Positions 20,455-29,217 are shown, counted from the stretch's first letter. The stretch is 64,000 bases of DNA from Lysobacterales bacterium 15-68-25 (GCA_002279065.1 NCKB01000013.1:62001-126000), one strand, 5' to 3'. Notes: generated from the sequence alone by a model not told the origin. A program made the numbers and translations.

Positions 20455-21684
20455 TCAGCCTGACCGCGTGGCCACGACGGGTGGCACCGCCGCCGCGCGA
20501 AGCGCCGGGCCGAGCACCGAGGCCTGGCCGATCAGCCACAGCGCCACGGCGCCGGCGGGCAGGTAGAACCAGGGCATGCGGGCCATCTCGTAGCGGTGCA
20601 TCAGGTACACGTTGATGCCGAAGGCGAGCACCATGCCGAGCACCACGCCACCGGTGCTGAGCAGGAAGTTCTCGGTCTGGAAGTACTGCATGATGTGGCC
20701 GCGGGTGGCGCCGACCGCGCGCCGGATGCCGATCTGCCGGCGTCGCTGGTTCACCCAGAAGCTGGTCAGGCCGACGATGCCGAACGCGGTCACCGCCAGC
20801 ATCACCACGCACACCAGCACCAGCATCCACGCCATCGAGCTCATGTCGGCGAAGTAGCCCCGGCGGATCTCCAAGTAGCTGCGCCCGTGGGCCACGCCGC
20901 CGGGATTGAGCTCGGCGAGCTTCTGCTCTGCCTCGCGCACCAGCCGGTCGCGGTCGGCAGGCGCGCTGCGCACCACATAGTGCGACAGTGCGCCCTTGGA
21001 GCCGGCGGCGCTCATCGGGAAGAACGCGGCGTCGTAGTTGGCCGGGGAGTTCACGTCGCCGATGTACGGACGCAGCACGTCCGCCACCACGCCGATCACG
21101 GTGTAGTAGTGCGGCATGGAATACAGCGTCTTGCCCACGGCCTGCTGGCCCGGCCACATCTTCTCGGCCAGGCTGCGGGTCACCAGCACCACATGCGTCT
21201 CCGGCAGCGGCGACTTGTCGAAATGGCTGTCGGCGTAGTCGCCGTCGTTGAATAGACGCCCTTCCAGCAGCCGCAGTCCGAGTGCAGCATCGCCACCACT
21301 GCCGAGGAAGTACATCGACACGTTGCGGCTGTTGCGGTCGGTCAGCGCGTCATCCGGCTTGGTGCCGAAACCCCAGCCCCAGTTGTTCCGGCTCAGCGGC
21401 AAGGTGCTGACCACGGCGGCGGCCCGCACGCCCGGCAGGCCGCGCAGGGCGGCCAGATTGCGAGGGATGTCGCTGCCGGCCAGCTCGGGGTCGGTGCCGT
21501 CCAACGTCACTTCGATCATGCCGGTCTCGTCGATGGCGTTGGGCAGGTGGATGGACGCCACGCGTTGGCTGATCATGAACACGGCATTGCACAGCACGGC
21601 ACAGGCCAGCGCGATCTCCAGCACGATCAGCAGGGCCGGAATGCGGTGCCGCCGGAGGCTGGCGAAAATGGGTCGGATGTCCAT
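20455..21684 (-). CDS. MacB/FtsX-like ABC permease, B-type of pair 3
   Basis: A 409-residue permease. ATG 21684 gives MDIRPIFASLRRHRIPALL, aligned with its paralogues; the upstream open frame (to 22005) is an antisense-style artefact within A3. TM1 has LACAVLCNAVFMISQR. The periplasmic domain is distinct (WGWGFGTKPDDALTDRNS). The FtsX region has NQRRRQIGIRRAVGATRGH. The C-terminus ends PPVVATRSG, with Gly replacing the usual final Val. Gap to A3 is 8 bp. Confidence 0.9.
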   Translation of the reverse strand: MDIRPIFASLRRHRIPALLIVLEIALACAVLCNAVFMISQRVASIHLPNAIDETGMIEVTLDGTDPELAGSDIPRNLAALRGLPGVRAAAVVSTLPLSRNNWGWGFGTKPDDALTDRNSRNVSMYFLGSGGDAALGLRLLEGRLFNDGDYADSHFDKSPLPETHVVLVTRSLAEKMWPGQQAVGKTLYSMPHYYTVIGVVADVLRPYIGDVNSPANYDAAFFPMSAAGSKGALSHYVVRSAPADRDRLVREAEQKLAELNPGGVAHGRSYLEIRRGYFADMSSMAWMLVLVCVVMLAVTAFGIVGLTSFWVNQRRRQIGIRRAVGATRGHIMQYFQTENFLLSTGGVVLGMVLAFGINVYLMHRYEMARMPWFYLPAGAVALWLIGQASVLGPALRAAAVPPVVATRSG

Positions 21685-21692
21685 GATCGGCC

Positions 21693-22997
21693 TCACATCG
21701 CCTTGAGTTGGGGAGCGGGCGCCAGCAGGCAGGCGCGCCAGGCCGGCAGCAGGCCGGCCACCAGACTCGCCACCAGCGCCACCAGGAAGGTCAGCGCGAA
21801 CATCGCCAGGTCCAGGTGCGCCAGATGCGCGTACTGCGCCGGCTGGTGGCGGATGCCGAACAGCCCCAGCTCGGCAAAGGCCAGGCCGAGCACCCCTCCG
21901 GCCAGGCCGACGATGGAGGCCTCCACCATGAACTGCACGAAGATCTCGCGCCGCGTGGCGCCGAGCGCGCGCCGCACGCCGATCTCCTGCGAGCGCCGCA
22001 GGCACTTGGCCAGCAGCAGGCCGACGGTGTTAACGACGCAGATCAGCAGGAAGCCAAAGGCGAGATAGACCTGCAGGCGCACGTCGTCGGGCACCACGTG
22101 CTGGTCGCGCAGCCAGCCCATCAGGTCGAGCAGGGAAGTATCGGTGCGCTGGAAACGCCCCAGGGCGACCTGCTCCCTCACATAGCCGTCGAGGAAGCGA
22201 CGATAGGCGGCCACGGCAGAGGCGTCGTCCAGCTCCACCCACAGTCCGAGCCACTGGCAGGGAGCCGATTCCAGATGGCTGAAATCGTCGACCGCCTGGT
22301 AGCACTCGGTATCCTGCGGCCCCATCTTCAAAGCGCGAGCGGCCTTGAGCGGCAGGAACACCGCATCGCCGTCGCCATAGTGGTCGCCGCCCAGGCCAAG
22401 CGTGTAGAAGCGCGGCTGTGGCGCCCACGGCTTGAGCACGCCGACCACGCGGAAATCGTGGTCGTTCAGGCGAACCATCCGCCCCACGCTGTCGGCGCCG
22501 TCGAACAGCTTGTCGTTGAGGAAACCGGCGATCACCACCACCTGCGCGCCGCTCTCGTCGTCCGCGGCGGTCCAGCCGCTGCCGTACTGGAAGCCGGCAT
22601 CGAACATCGAGAAGAAATCGGCAGTGGTCATCACCCCGTCGCTGAAGAACGGGTGCGCATGGGCCTGCGGCGGCATGATCTTGGCCCTGGTCAACGCCAT
22701 CACCGCCTGCCGCGTCGCCCGGTGCGCATGCAGCAGGTTCATCGCGTCGACATAGCCCATCGTCGCCGGCAGCCGGCCCTTCGAGGTGATCGCGCTGTCC
22801 TTCGGGCTGGGATCGAGCTGCGGATAGAACAGCCGCGCGCTCTTCTGCGGCAGCGGGTCGCCCGACAGCAGCCGCAGCACGGTGAGCGTGGTGATCGACG
22901 CGCCGATGCCGAGCGCCAGGGCCAGCACCATCAGGGTGGTGAGCACCCGGTTGCGCTTCAGGCTGCGCACCGCCAGATCGAGGTAGTAGACCAACAT
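21693..22997 (-). CDS. MacB/FtsX-like ABC permease, A-type of pair 3
   Basis: A 434-residue permease beginning MLVYYLDLAVRSLKRNRV. The periplasmic domain has SGDPLPQKSARLFYPQLDP, FSMFDAGFQYGSGW and the cysteine pair TECYQAV ... APCQWLGLW. The FtsX coupling segment is LRRSQEIGVRRALGATRREI. The C-terminus is APAPQLKAM instead of the QLKSN of A1, A2 and A4. It belongs with pairs 4-6 by its N-terminal third. B2 ends 43 bp upstream. Confidence 0.91.
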   Translation of the reverse strand: MLVYYLDLAVRSLKRNRVLTTLMVLALALGIGASITTLTVLRLLSGDPLPQKSARLFYPQLDPSPKDSAITSKGRLPATMGYVDAMNLLHAHRATRQAVMALTRAKIMPPQAHAHPFFSDGVMTTADFFSMFDAGFQYGSGWTAADDESGAQVVVIAGFLNDKLFDGADSVGRMVRLNDHDFRVVGVLKPWAPQPRFYTLGLGGDHYGDGDAVFLPLKAARALKMGPQDTECYQAVDDFSHLESAPCQWLGLWVELDDASAVAAYRRFLDGYVREQVALGRFQRTDTSLLDLMGWLRDQHVVPDDVRLQVYLAFGFLLICVVNTVGLLLAKCLRRSQEIGVRRALGATRREIFVQFMVEASIVGLAGGVLGLAFAELGLFGIRHQPAQYAHLAHLDLAMFALTFLVALVASLVAGLLPAWRACLLAPAPQLKAM

Positions 22998-23040
22998 CCG
23001 ATTGCCCCTTGAAAGAATCTTCCCGGCTTCGCCGCCCTGC

Positions 23041-24279
23041 TCACACCGAACGCGTCGCCTCGACCGGCGGCACCCGCGACGCCTTCAGCGCGGGCGCCAG
23101 CACCGCCCCCTGGCCGAGCAATACCAACAACAACACCCCCACTCCCAGATAAGCGATCGGCATCGGCTGCGAGGCGAAGCGGACGATCAACCACAGGTTC
23201 ATGCCCACGGCCAGCACCAGTCCCAGCAGCACTCCGCCGCCGGTGATCAGGAGGTTCTCCGTGAGGAAGTAGCCCAGGATGTCGCGCTGGCGCGCGCCCA
23301 GTGCCCGCCGCACGCCGATCTGCTTGCGTCGCTGTCCCACCCAGAAACTGGTCAGGCCGACGATGCCTGCAGCAGTGATCGCCAGCAGTACGGTGCAGAT
23401 CACCCCCATCAGGATCGCCATGCCGCGATCGCGGTCATAGGCGCGTTGGCGGATGCGGGCGTAATCCTGGATACCGTCCTTCCCGGCGATGATGCGCATG
23501 CGCGTCTGCGCGTACAGCGCCCTGGGCGCCTCGCGCATGGCCTCGGCCAGTTCACCCGGCTTGGCCCGCACGACGTAGTAGAGGCCGCGCGTGTCGGCCC
23601 GGCGCAGCGGCCAGATCAGTGCCTGCCCCGCATACGGCCGATCCCAGGTGGAGGTGCCCTGCCGATGCATGGTCTGCACGATGCCGATGATCGTGCTGGG
23701 CGTGGCGCCCATGGCATAGAACGACTTGCCCAGCGCCGAGCCGTCGGGAAACAGCCGGTCGGCGAGGGCCCGGGTGACGATCACGACCGGAGGAATGACC
23801 ATCTGCTGGTCGCCCATCGTGGCCACTTCGTCGGGACGGAAGTTGCGCCCGGCCACCAGTTGCAGTCCCAGCGAATCGATCAGGTGCTCGTCACCGCCGT
23901 AAACGGCCGAGTCGGTGGTCGGCTTGACCTGGTCGGGAGTCATCGTGATGAAGTTGTCCCAGCCGCCGCCCTGCAGCGGATAACCGCTGGCCGGCGCCGC
24001 ATCGCGCACGCTCGGCAACTGCCGCAGCGCTGCCATATCCGCCCGCACCTGGGCGTCGATCTCCTGCTCGGACTGGTCACCGCCCCACTGATTGTGGATC
24101 ACGAAGACGCTGGCCTCGTCGACGCCGCTGGCCTCGCCGATGTGCGCGAGCCTGTCATGGATGATGAACAGCGCGTTGCAGACGATCGCCAGGGTCAGGG
24201 CGATCTGCAGCGCGATCAGCAGCGTGCCAGCCTTGTGGCGGCGCAGTGCGGCGAGGATCGGTTTGATCTGCAGGCTCAT
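23041..24279 (-). CDS. MacB/FtsX-like ABC permease, B-type of pair 2
   Basis: A 412-residue permease beginning MSLQIKPILAALRRHKAGTL. TM1 has LQIALTLAIVCNALFII, which with B1 defines the first subgroup. The periplasmic domain includes VDEASVFVIHNQWGGDQS and PLQGGGWDNFITM. The coupling region is GQRRKQIGVRRALGARQRD. The C-terminus is LKASRVPPVEATRSV, with Glu in place of the usual second Val. The gap to A2 is 9 bp. Confidence 0.91.
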   Translation of the reverse strand: MSLQIKPILAALRRHKAGTLLIALQIALTLAIVCNALFIIHDRLAHIGEASGVDEASVFVIHNQWGGDQSEQEIDAQVRADMAALRQLPSVRDAAPASGYPLQGGGWDNFITMTPDQVKPTTDSAVYGGDEHLIDSLGLQLVAGRNFRPDEVATMGDQQMVIPPVVIVTRALADRLFPDGSALGKSFYAMGATPSTIIGIVQTMHRQGTSTWDRPYAGQALIWPLRRADTRGLYYVVRAKPGELAEAMREAPRALYAQTRMRIIAGKDGIQDYARIRQRAYDRDRGMAILMGVICTVLLAITAAGIVGLTSFWVGQRRKQIGVRRALGARQRDILGYFLTENLLITGGGVLLGLVLAVGMNLWLIVRFASQPMPIAYLGVGVLLLVLLGQGAVLAPALKASRVPPVEATRSV

Positions 24280-24288
24280 CGGCGCACC

Positions 24289-25599
24289 TCAGTTCGACTT
24301 CAGCTGCCAGGCGGGCTGCACCCGCGCCGCCCGCCACGCGGGATAGAACGCCGCCACCATCGTGGCGACCACCGCCAGCAAAAGGGTCAACGCCACCAGC
24401 GAGAGGTTCAGGTGCGCCAGTCGGGCGATCTGCGGCTCGAACAGGATGCCCACGCTGGCCATGCCGACCGAGGTAAGGATCAGGCCGATGACACCGCCAG
24501 CCAGTCCCACTGCACCCGCTTCGATCAGATATTGCAGGTAGATCTCGCGCCGCGTGGCTCCGAGCGCACGCCGCACACCGATCTCACCGGCGCGCCGCAG
24601 GAACTTGGCCAGCAACAAGCCGACGGTGTTGACCAGACAGATCACGAAAAAGCCCAGCGCCACCATCAGCGAGATGCGACTCTCCGGTGGTACCACATGC
24701 TGGTAGTCGAGCCACTGCGCCACGTCCCGCAGGCGCACGTTGGGCGCCCAGTCGAACCGGCCGGCGTGCTGTTGGGCGGCAGCGTAGCTTTCGAGGAAAC
24801 GGTGATAAGTCGATACGTCCGCCGGGTTGTCCAGTTGCACCCAGGCGGTGATCCACACGCAATTGCTCTGCAGCCAGCCATCCCACGTGGTGAAACTCAG
24901 CTTGCCCCGGCAACTGTTGCGCCCGGCGGTGCGCAACTGCAGGTCCAGCGCCCGACTGAACGGCATGTAGAAGTCGGTGGCGTCATCGAAGCCGTTCGTA
25001 CTGAACAGGTCGAAGAAGCGCGGCTGGGGATTCCAGTGCCGCGTCACGCCCACGACGCGGTAGTCGTGCCCGCTCAGCGTCACCGTACGACCCACACTAT
25101 CGGCACCGCCGAACAGACGCTGGTTGAGTTCGGCGCTGAGCACCACCACCGCCGCGCGCGCCTGGTCGTCGGCGGCACTCCAGGCGCTGCCGTACCGGAG
25201 CGGGACTTCGAACATCGGAAAGAAATCACCGTCGACGGCGTAGCCGTTCGCCGCCAGCGGCAGGCTGCGGTCGCCACCCGGCGATACCGCCAGCTGAACC
25301 GCATACAGCAGGGTCTGCCGCCGGGCCTGGTGCTCGTGCATGAGGGCCATGGCGTCGACATAATCGAGCCCGTCCGGCGGCTCGCCGTCGTGGTTGTTCT
25401 GCGGCCCCCAGTTATCTACCTGCGGGGTGAACAACTGTGCGGAACGGTCCGGGATGGGATTGCCCGAGACCGCGCGGAACACCGACCAGGTGATCATCGA
25501 CGCGGCCACGCCGACGCCGATGGCCATCACCATGAGTGCCGTCAGCCAGGGGTTGCGGCGCAGGCTGCGCAGGCCGAGCTGAAAGTAGTAGGCAAGCAT
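24289..25599 (-). CDS. MacB/FtsX-like ABC permease, A-type of pair 2
   Basis: A 436-residue permease beginning MLAYYFQLGLRSLRRNPWLT. Like A1 it has the SVFRAVSGNPIPDRSAQLF block and a PPDGLDYVDAMALMHEHQAR segment. Cysteine pair: RNSCRGK ... SNCVWITAW. The FtsX domain has LRRAGEIGVRRALGATRREI and the C-terminus WRAARVQPAWQLKSN. B1 ends 34 bp upstream. Confidence 0.91.
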   Translation of the reverse strand: MLAYYFQLGLRSLRRNPWLTALMVMAIGVGVAASMITWSVFRAVSGNPIPDRSAQLFTPQVDNWGPQNNHDGEPPDGLDYVDAMALMHEHQARRQTLLYAVQLAVSPGGDRSLPLAANGYAVDGDFFPMFEVPLRYGSAWSAADDQARAAVVVLSAELNQRLFGGADSVGRTVTLSGHDYRVVGVTRHWNPQPRFFDLFSTNGFDDATDFYMPFSRALDLQLRTAGRNSCRGKLSFTTWDGWLQSNCVWITAWVQLDNPADVSTYHRFLESYAAAQQHAGRFDWAPNVRLRDVAQWLDYQHVVPPESRISLMVALGFFVICLVNTVGLLLAKFLRRAGEIGVRRALGATRREIYLQYLIEAGAVGLAGGVIGLILTSVGMASVGILFEPQIARLAHLNLSLVALTLLLAVVATMVAAFYPAWRAARVQPAWQLKSN

Positions 25600-25633
25600 C
25601 TGCGGTCCGAGTTCCCGTTCCGTGGCGGTCGGC

Positions 25634-26887
25634 CTAGACCGACCGCGTGGCCACCACCGGCGGCACGTTGGATGCGCGCCGCGCCGGGGCGAATACCGCC
25701 CCCTGGCCCAGTGCCATCACCACCACGATGCCGGCCAGCACGTAGAGCACCGGCAAGCGGTCCATTTCGAAATGCTTCATCAGCAGCATGTTCAGCCCGA
25801 TCGCCAGGCCCAGCCCGATCAGCGCTCCGACGCCGGAGATCAGCAGGTTCTCCATCTGGAAGTAGTGCAGGATGTCGATCTTCCGCGCGCCCAGCGCGCG
25901 GCGCACGCCGATCTGGCGGTGGCGCTGGCCGACCCAGAAGCTGGTGAGCCCCACAATGCCCGCGGCGGTGACGCCGAGCAGGATCAGGCACACCACGCCC
26001 ATCAGGATCGCCATGCCGACGTCGGAGCGGTACGCCTCCTGGCGGATCTGCGCGAACGGCTTGACGCTGTCGTCATCGAGCACGCGCATGCGGTTCACCC
26101 CATAGAGCACCTGCGGGACGGCGTGCATGACGGCATCGAGCCGACCCGGCTTGGCCCGCACGGCGTAGCGGGCGAAGCCGGCATCGAGCCGGGTCGGCAC
26201 CAGCGTGGCATTCCAGGTGAAGCTGTTGGTCCAGCTGCCGGTGCCGGGCACCTGCAGGCGATCGACCTCGCCGATGATGGTGCTGGGCGAGCTTCCTCCG
26301 TCCAGGAAGATCGTCTTGCCCAGCGCGGTGCCGTCGGGGAACAGCTTGTCGGCCAGTGCCTTGGTAACGATCACCACCGGGGGAGTGCTGGTATCGCGGA
26401 ACCCGCGGTGCTGCACGTCTGCCGGCGTGAACGCGCGGCCGGCGACAAGCTTCAGGCCGAGGGTGCGGAATGCCTGCTCGTCGGTGAAATAGTAGGTGGT
26501 GCGCGCATTGCCCTCGCGCAGCTCGACGCCCGGCTTGAGCGCGGCCGATCCGTTCCATGAGGAGTTGAGCAGGGGCAGCGAGTTGATCGGCGCCACCGAC
26601 TCCACGTCCGGCATCGCCCGCAGCGCGGCGAGGTCTGCCTGCTGCATGCTGTCGAGCTTGTCCACGTCGCCGGGCTGGTCGCCGCTGGGTGCACCGACCC
26701 AGCTCTGGGTCACCAGCATCAGATTGTTCTCGTCCAGGCCGGTGGGCCGGTTCACCCGCGACACCCGCTGGCCGATGATGAACACCGCGTTGCAGACGAT
26801 GGCCAGGGTCAGCGCGATCTGCAGGGCAATCAGCACGACGCCCGCCTTGTGCCGGCGCAGGGCCGCGATCATGGGATGGAGCTTCAT
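25634..26887 (-). CDS. MacB/FtsX-like ABC permease, B-type of pair 1
   Basis: A 417-residue permease, the longest B subunit, beginning MKLHPMIAALRRHKAGVVL. TM1 has LQIALTLAIVCNAVFIIGQR. The periplasmic domain has a QSWVGAPSGDQPGD loop and no cysteine. The coupling region is GQRHRQIGVRRALGARKIDIL. The C-terminus is ARRASNVPPVVATRSV. The gap to A1 is 10 bp. Confidence 0.91.
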   Translation of the reverse strand: MKLHPMIAALRRHKAGVVLIALQIALTLAIVCNAVFIIGQRVSRVNRPTGLDENNLMLVTQSWVGAPSGDQPGDVDKLDSMQQADLAALRAMPDVESVAPINSLPLLNSSWNGSAALKPGVELREGNARTTYYFTDEQAFRTLGLKLVAGRAFTPADVQHRGFRDTSTPPVVIVTKALADKLFPDGTALGKTIFLDGGSSPSTIIGEVDRLQVPGTGSWTNSFTWNATLVPTRLDAGFARYAVRAKPGRLDAVMHAVPQVLYGVNRMRVLDDDSVKPFAQIRQEAYRSDVGMAILMGVVCLILLGVTAAGIVGLTSFWVGQRHRQIGVRRALGARKIDILHYFQMENLLISGVGALIGLGLAIGLNMLLMKHFEMDRLPVLYVLAGIVVVMALGQGAVFAPARRASNVPPVVATRSV

Positions 26888-26897
26888 GGCGTGATCC

Positions 26898-28214
26898 TCA
26901 GTTCGACTTCAGCTGCCACGCGGGTTGCACGCGTGAGGCCCGGAAAGTGGGGTACAAACCCGCCAGCACGGTGGCGACGATCGCCACGGCCAGGGTGATC
27001 GCCAGCAGCGACAGGTCCAGCCGCGCCAGCGAGGCGATGTCCCGGGGCAACACCCAGCCGACGCTTGCCACGCCCACGCCGGTGAGCAGCAGACCGAGCA
27101 CGCCGCCCGCCGCACCCACCATGCCGGCCTCGGTGAGGAACTGCGCGTAGATCTCGCTGCGTCGCGCACCGAGCGCGCGTCGCACACCGATCTCGCTGCT
27201 GCGACGCAGGAACTTGGCCAGCAGCAGACCGGCGGTATTGACCAGGCACACCACCAGCAGGCCGAGTGCGACCAGCAGCGAAACCTTGGTGTCGCTGGGC
27301 ACTACGTGCTGGTTGTCCAGCCACGCCGGGATGTCGCGCAGGCGGTTGTTCGGCGCCCAGCCGAAGCGGCCGGCCAGTTGCTGGTCCTTCGCGTAGCCGT
27401 CCAGGAACTGGCGATAGGCCTGCACCGCGGCCGCATCGTCCAGCTGCACCAGGAACGACATCCACACGCAGCTCGAATGCTGCAGACCGACGAAACCCGG
27501 CTCGGCCGGCACTTCGTTGCAGTTGGTGTTGCCGTCGTTGGGCATGCTCACCGCGATGGCCCGCTGGAACGGGATGAACACGTCCTCGGAACCGCTGTTG
27601 AAGCCGCCGGTGTTGGAGATGTCGTAGTAGCGCGGCTGCGGGTTCCAGTCGCCGGTGACGCCGACCACGCGGTAATCCTTGCCTTCGATGTTGATCGTGC
27701 GCCCGATGCTGTTCTCGCCGCCGAACAGCTTGTCATTGAGCTTGCCGCTGATCACCACCACTGCGCTGCGCTGGGTGTCGTCCTCCGCGGTCCAGCCGTT
27801 GCCGTACTTGAACGGCATGTCGACCATCGGGAAGAACTCGCTGTACACCGCGTGGCCGCCGACGTTGATCGGATGCTTGCTGGCGTCGGCCGGCACCACC
27901 GACGGCGATATGCGGTAGAGCGCGGACTGGTAGGTCGCCCGGTGCGCGCGCATCAGCGCCATCGCATCGGCATAGTCCATCGCATTGGGCGGCTCGCCGT
28001 CGGGACTGCGCCCGGTCGGCCCCCACATGTCGATCTGCGGCACGAACAGCTTCGAGGATTTCCAGGGGATCGGATCGCCCGACACCGCGCGGAATACCGA
28101 ATAGGTGGTCATCGACGCGGCGACGCCGAAGCCGATCGCCAGCACCATCAGCAGGGTGAGGCCGCGGCTGCGCTTGAGGCTTCGCAGCGCCAGTTCGAAA
28201 TAGTAGGCAAACAT
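26898..28214 (-). CDS. MacB/FtsX-like ABC permease, A-type of pair 1
   Basis: A 438-residue permease and the first of the array. ATG 28214 (MFAYYFELALRSLKRSRG) matches its paralogues; the frame is open to 28316 but that extension is Ala/Arg-rich and overlaps the ATPase end. TM1 about 18-42, periplasmic domain about 45-290 with cysteines 232 and 249 followed by Trp251, FtsX domain about 295-435 with LRRSSEIGVRRALGARRSEI and three helices, ending VQPAWQLKSN. It is 98 bp after the ATPase stop, with a GC hairpin between. Confidence 0.91.
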   Translation of the reverse strand: MFAYYFELALRSLKRSRGLTLLMVLAIGFGVAASMTTYSVFRAVSGDPIPWKSSKLFVPQIDMWGPTGRSPDGEPPNAMDYADAMALMRAHRATYQSALYRISPSVVPADASKHPINVGGHAVYSEFFPMVDMPFKYGNGWTAEDDTQRSAVVVISGKLNDKLFGGENSIGRTINIEGKDYRVVGVTGDWNPQPRYYDISNTGGFNSGSEDVFIPFQRAIAVSMPNDGNTNCNEVPAEPGFVGLQHSSCVWMSFLVQLDDAAAVQAYRQFLDGYAKDQQLAGRFGWAPNNRLRDIPAWLDNQHVVPSDTKVSLLVALGLLVVCLVNTAGLLLAKFLRRSSEIGVRRALGARRSEIYAQFLTEAGMVGAAGGVLGLLLTGVGVASVGWVLPRDIASLARLDLSLLAITLAVAIVATVLAGLYPTFRASRVQPAWQLKSN

Positions 28215-28290
28215 GGGTCGATCCTCGGGATGACTTGCACATACGGGGACGCGCGGCATCGCTGCCGCGGACGATCCCCTGCGTGGCGCG

Positions 28291-28309
28291 CGGCGGCCGG
28301 CGGCCGCCG
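28291..28309 (-). terminator. very stable hairpin right after the ATPase stop
   Basis: 8-bp all-GC stem CGGCGGCC / GGCCGCCG with a 3-base loop, ending 3 bp from the ATPase stop codon (28313-28315). No U-tract. In an operon this could protect the upstream adaptor-ATPase message or lower read-through into the permeases. Confidence 0.4.
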
Positions 28310-28312
28310 GCG

Positions 28313-29041
28313 TCACTCGGCCGCGACCTTTCCTTGCCGGGCCTCGACGACGTGCGCGTGGAAGCGCGGATCCTCGGCCAGATCGACCACCTGGCCGTCG
28401 ATGATGTGCACGTTGCGCTGCGCGCGGGCGGCGAGCTCCGGATCGTGCGTGACCATCACGATGGTCGCGCCTTCGCGGTGGATCTCCTCGAGCAGCTCCA
28501 TCACGCCGCGGGCCATCTGGGTGTCCAGGTTGCCGGTCGGTTCGTCCGCCAGCAGCAGGCGCGGGCTGCCGGCCAGCGCACGGGCGATCGCCACGCGCTG
28601 CTGTTGGCCGCCGGAGAGCTCGGCCGGGTAGTGCTTGGCGCGCGAGGCCAGGCCCACGCGCTCGAGCGCATCCATGATGCGCTGCTTGCGCTCGGGGGCC
28701 TTCATGCCGCGATAGCGCAGCGGCACCTCGACGTTGTCGAACACGTTGAGGTCGGGGATCAGGTTGAACGCCTGGAAGATGAAGCCGATCTTCTCGTTGC
28801 GGATCTTCGAGCGGGCGTTGTCGTCGAGCTGGCTGACCTCGATACCGTCCAGGTGGTAGGTGCCGCCGGTGAACGTCTCCAGCAGGCCGGCGATCGTCAG
28901 GAACGTGGTCTTGCCCGAACCGGACGGACCGGTGACGGCGACGAACTCGCCCTCCTTCACGTCGATGTTGAAGTCGCGCAGCGCGTAGGTCTCCACCACT
29001 TCGGTGCGGTAGACCTTGGACAGGTGGGTCATCTTGAGCAT
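28313..29041 (-). CDS. MacB/LolD-type ABC transporter ATPase
   Basis: Stand-alone ATP-binding subunit, 242 residues, the only ABC ATPase in the window. Walker A GPSGSGKTT near residue 40, Q-loop FQAFNLIP near 90, signature LSGGQQQRVAIARAL near 143, Walker B LLLADEPTGNLD and H-loop MVTHD near 200. These are all intact, so it should be a working ATPase energising FtsX-type permeases from the cytoplasmic side. It lies between the adaptor gene (182 bp upstream) and the permease array (98 bp downstream). In E. coli MacB this domain is fused to one permease; here it is separate and probably shared by six permease pairs. Confidence 0.96.
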   Translation of the reverse strand: MLKMTHLSKVYRTEVVETYALRDFNIDVKEGEFVAVTGPSGSGKTTFLTIAGLLETFTGGTYHLDGIEVSQLDDNARSKIRNEKIGFIFQAFNLIPDLNVFDNVEVPLRYRGMKAPERKQRIMDALERVGLASRAKHYPAELSGGQQQRVAIARALAGSPRLLLADEPTGNLDTQMARGVMELLEEIHREGATIVMVTHDPELAARAQRNVHIIDGQVVDLAEDPRFHAHVVEARQGKVAAE

Positions 29042-29078
29042 GGCTTTTCCTTACTCGGTGGTGGTCTGGATGGTGGCG

Positions 29079-29217
29079 GCGGGGAACGGGGAATGGGGAG
29101 TCGCGAACACCGCATTCCTTGGCGGGGGGAGAGCACCTTGCGGCGTCATCGCAGCGCAGTCACGGCAAACTGACTGGATGGACCTGGGTTCACGGCTCCC
29201 CATTCCCCGTTCCCCGC
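29079..29217. repeat. intergenic element bounded by a perfect 22-bp inverted repeat
   Basis: The arms at 29079-29100 (GGGGAACGGGGAATGGGGAG plus two bases) and 29196-29217 are exact reverse complements, enclosing 95 bp. The element lies between the adaptor stop (29224) and the ATPase start (29041). The middle contains no open frame or other gene signal. GGGGAATGGGGA-type strings are known to me as frequent intergenic repeats in Xanthomonadales genomes; copy number here cannot be judged from one window. Confidence 0.8.

Larger units (their letters stand above)
12666..28214 (-). repeat. tandem array of six two-gene permease modules
   Basis: Twelve permease genes alternate A-B six times. Within a pair the gap is 7-11 bp; between pairs it is 31-57 bp. 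A genes are 434-440 codons, B genes 405-417. The 3' ends of B3-B6 (starting at 20455, 17850, 15268, 12666) are near-identical at the DNA level for roughly 50-60 bp, reading CGCGTCGCCACCACCGGCGG or close variants on the plus strand. A1-A2/B1-B2 form one sequence subgroup (A ends WQLKSN, B has RRHKAG and LQIALTLAIVCNA); pairs 3-6 form another. This indicates stepwise tandem duplication with divergence of the periplasmic domains. Confidence 0.9.

Noticed and set aside
23002-25947. 981-residue plus-strand open frame across the permease array
   Set aside because: Antisense shadow of B2, A2 and B1 with His/Arg-rich text and no recognisable domain; similar antisense frames occur across all pairs.
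12666-28214. Possibility that the A-B genes are fragments of broken full-length MacB genes
   Set aside because: Each gene has its own start, ribosome site, complete TM1-periplasmic-FtsX order and stop; lengths are uniform and no frame breaks are seen.
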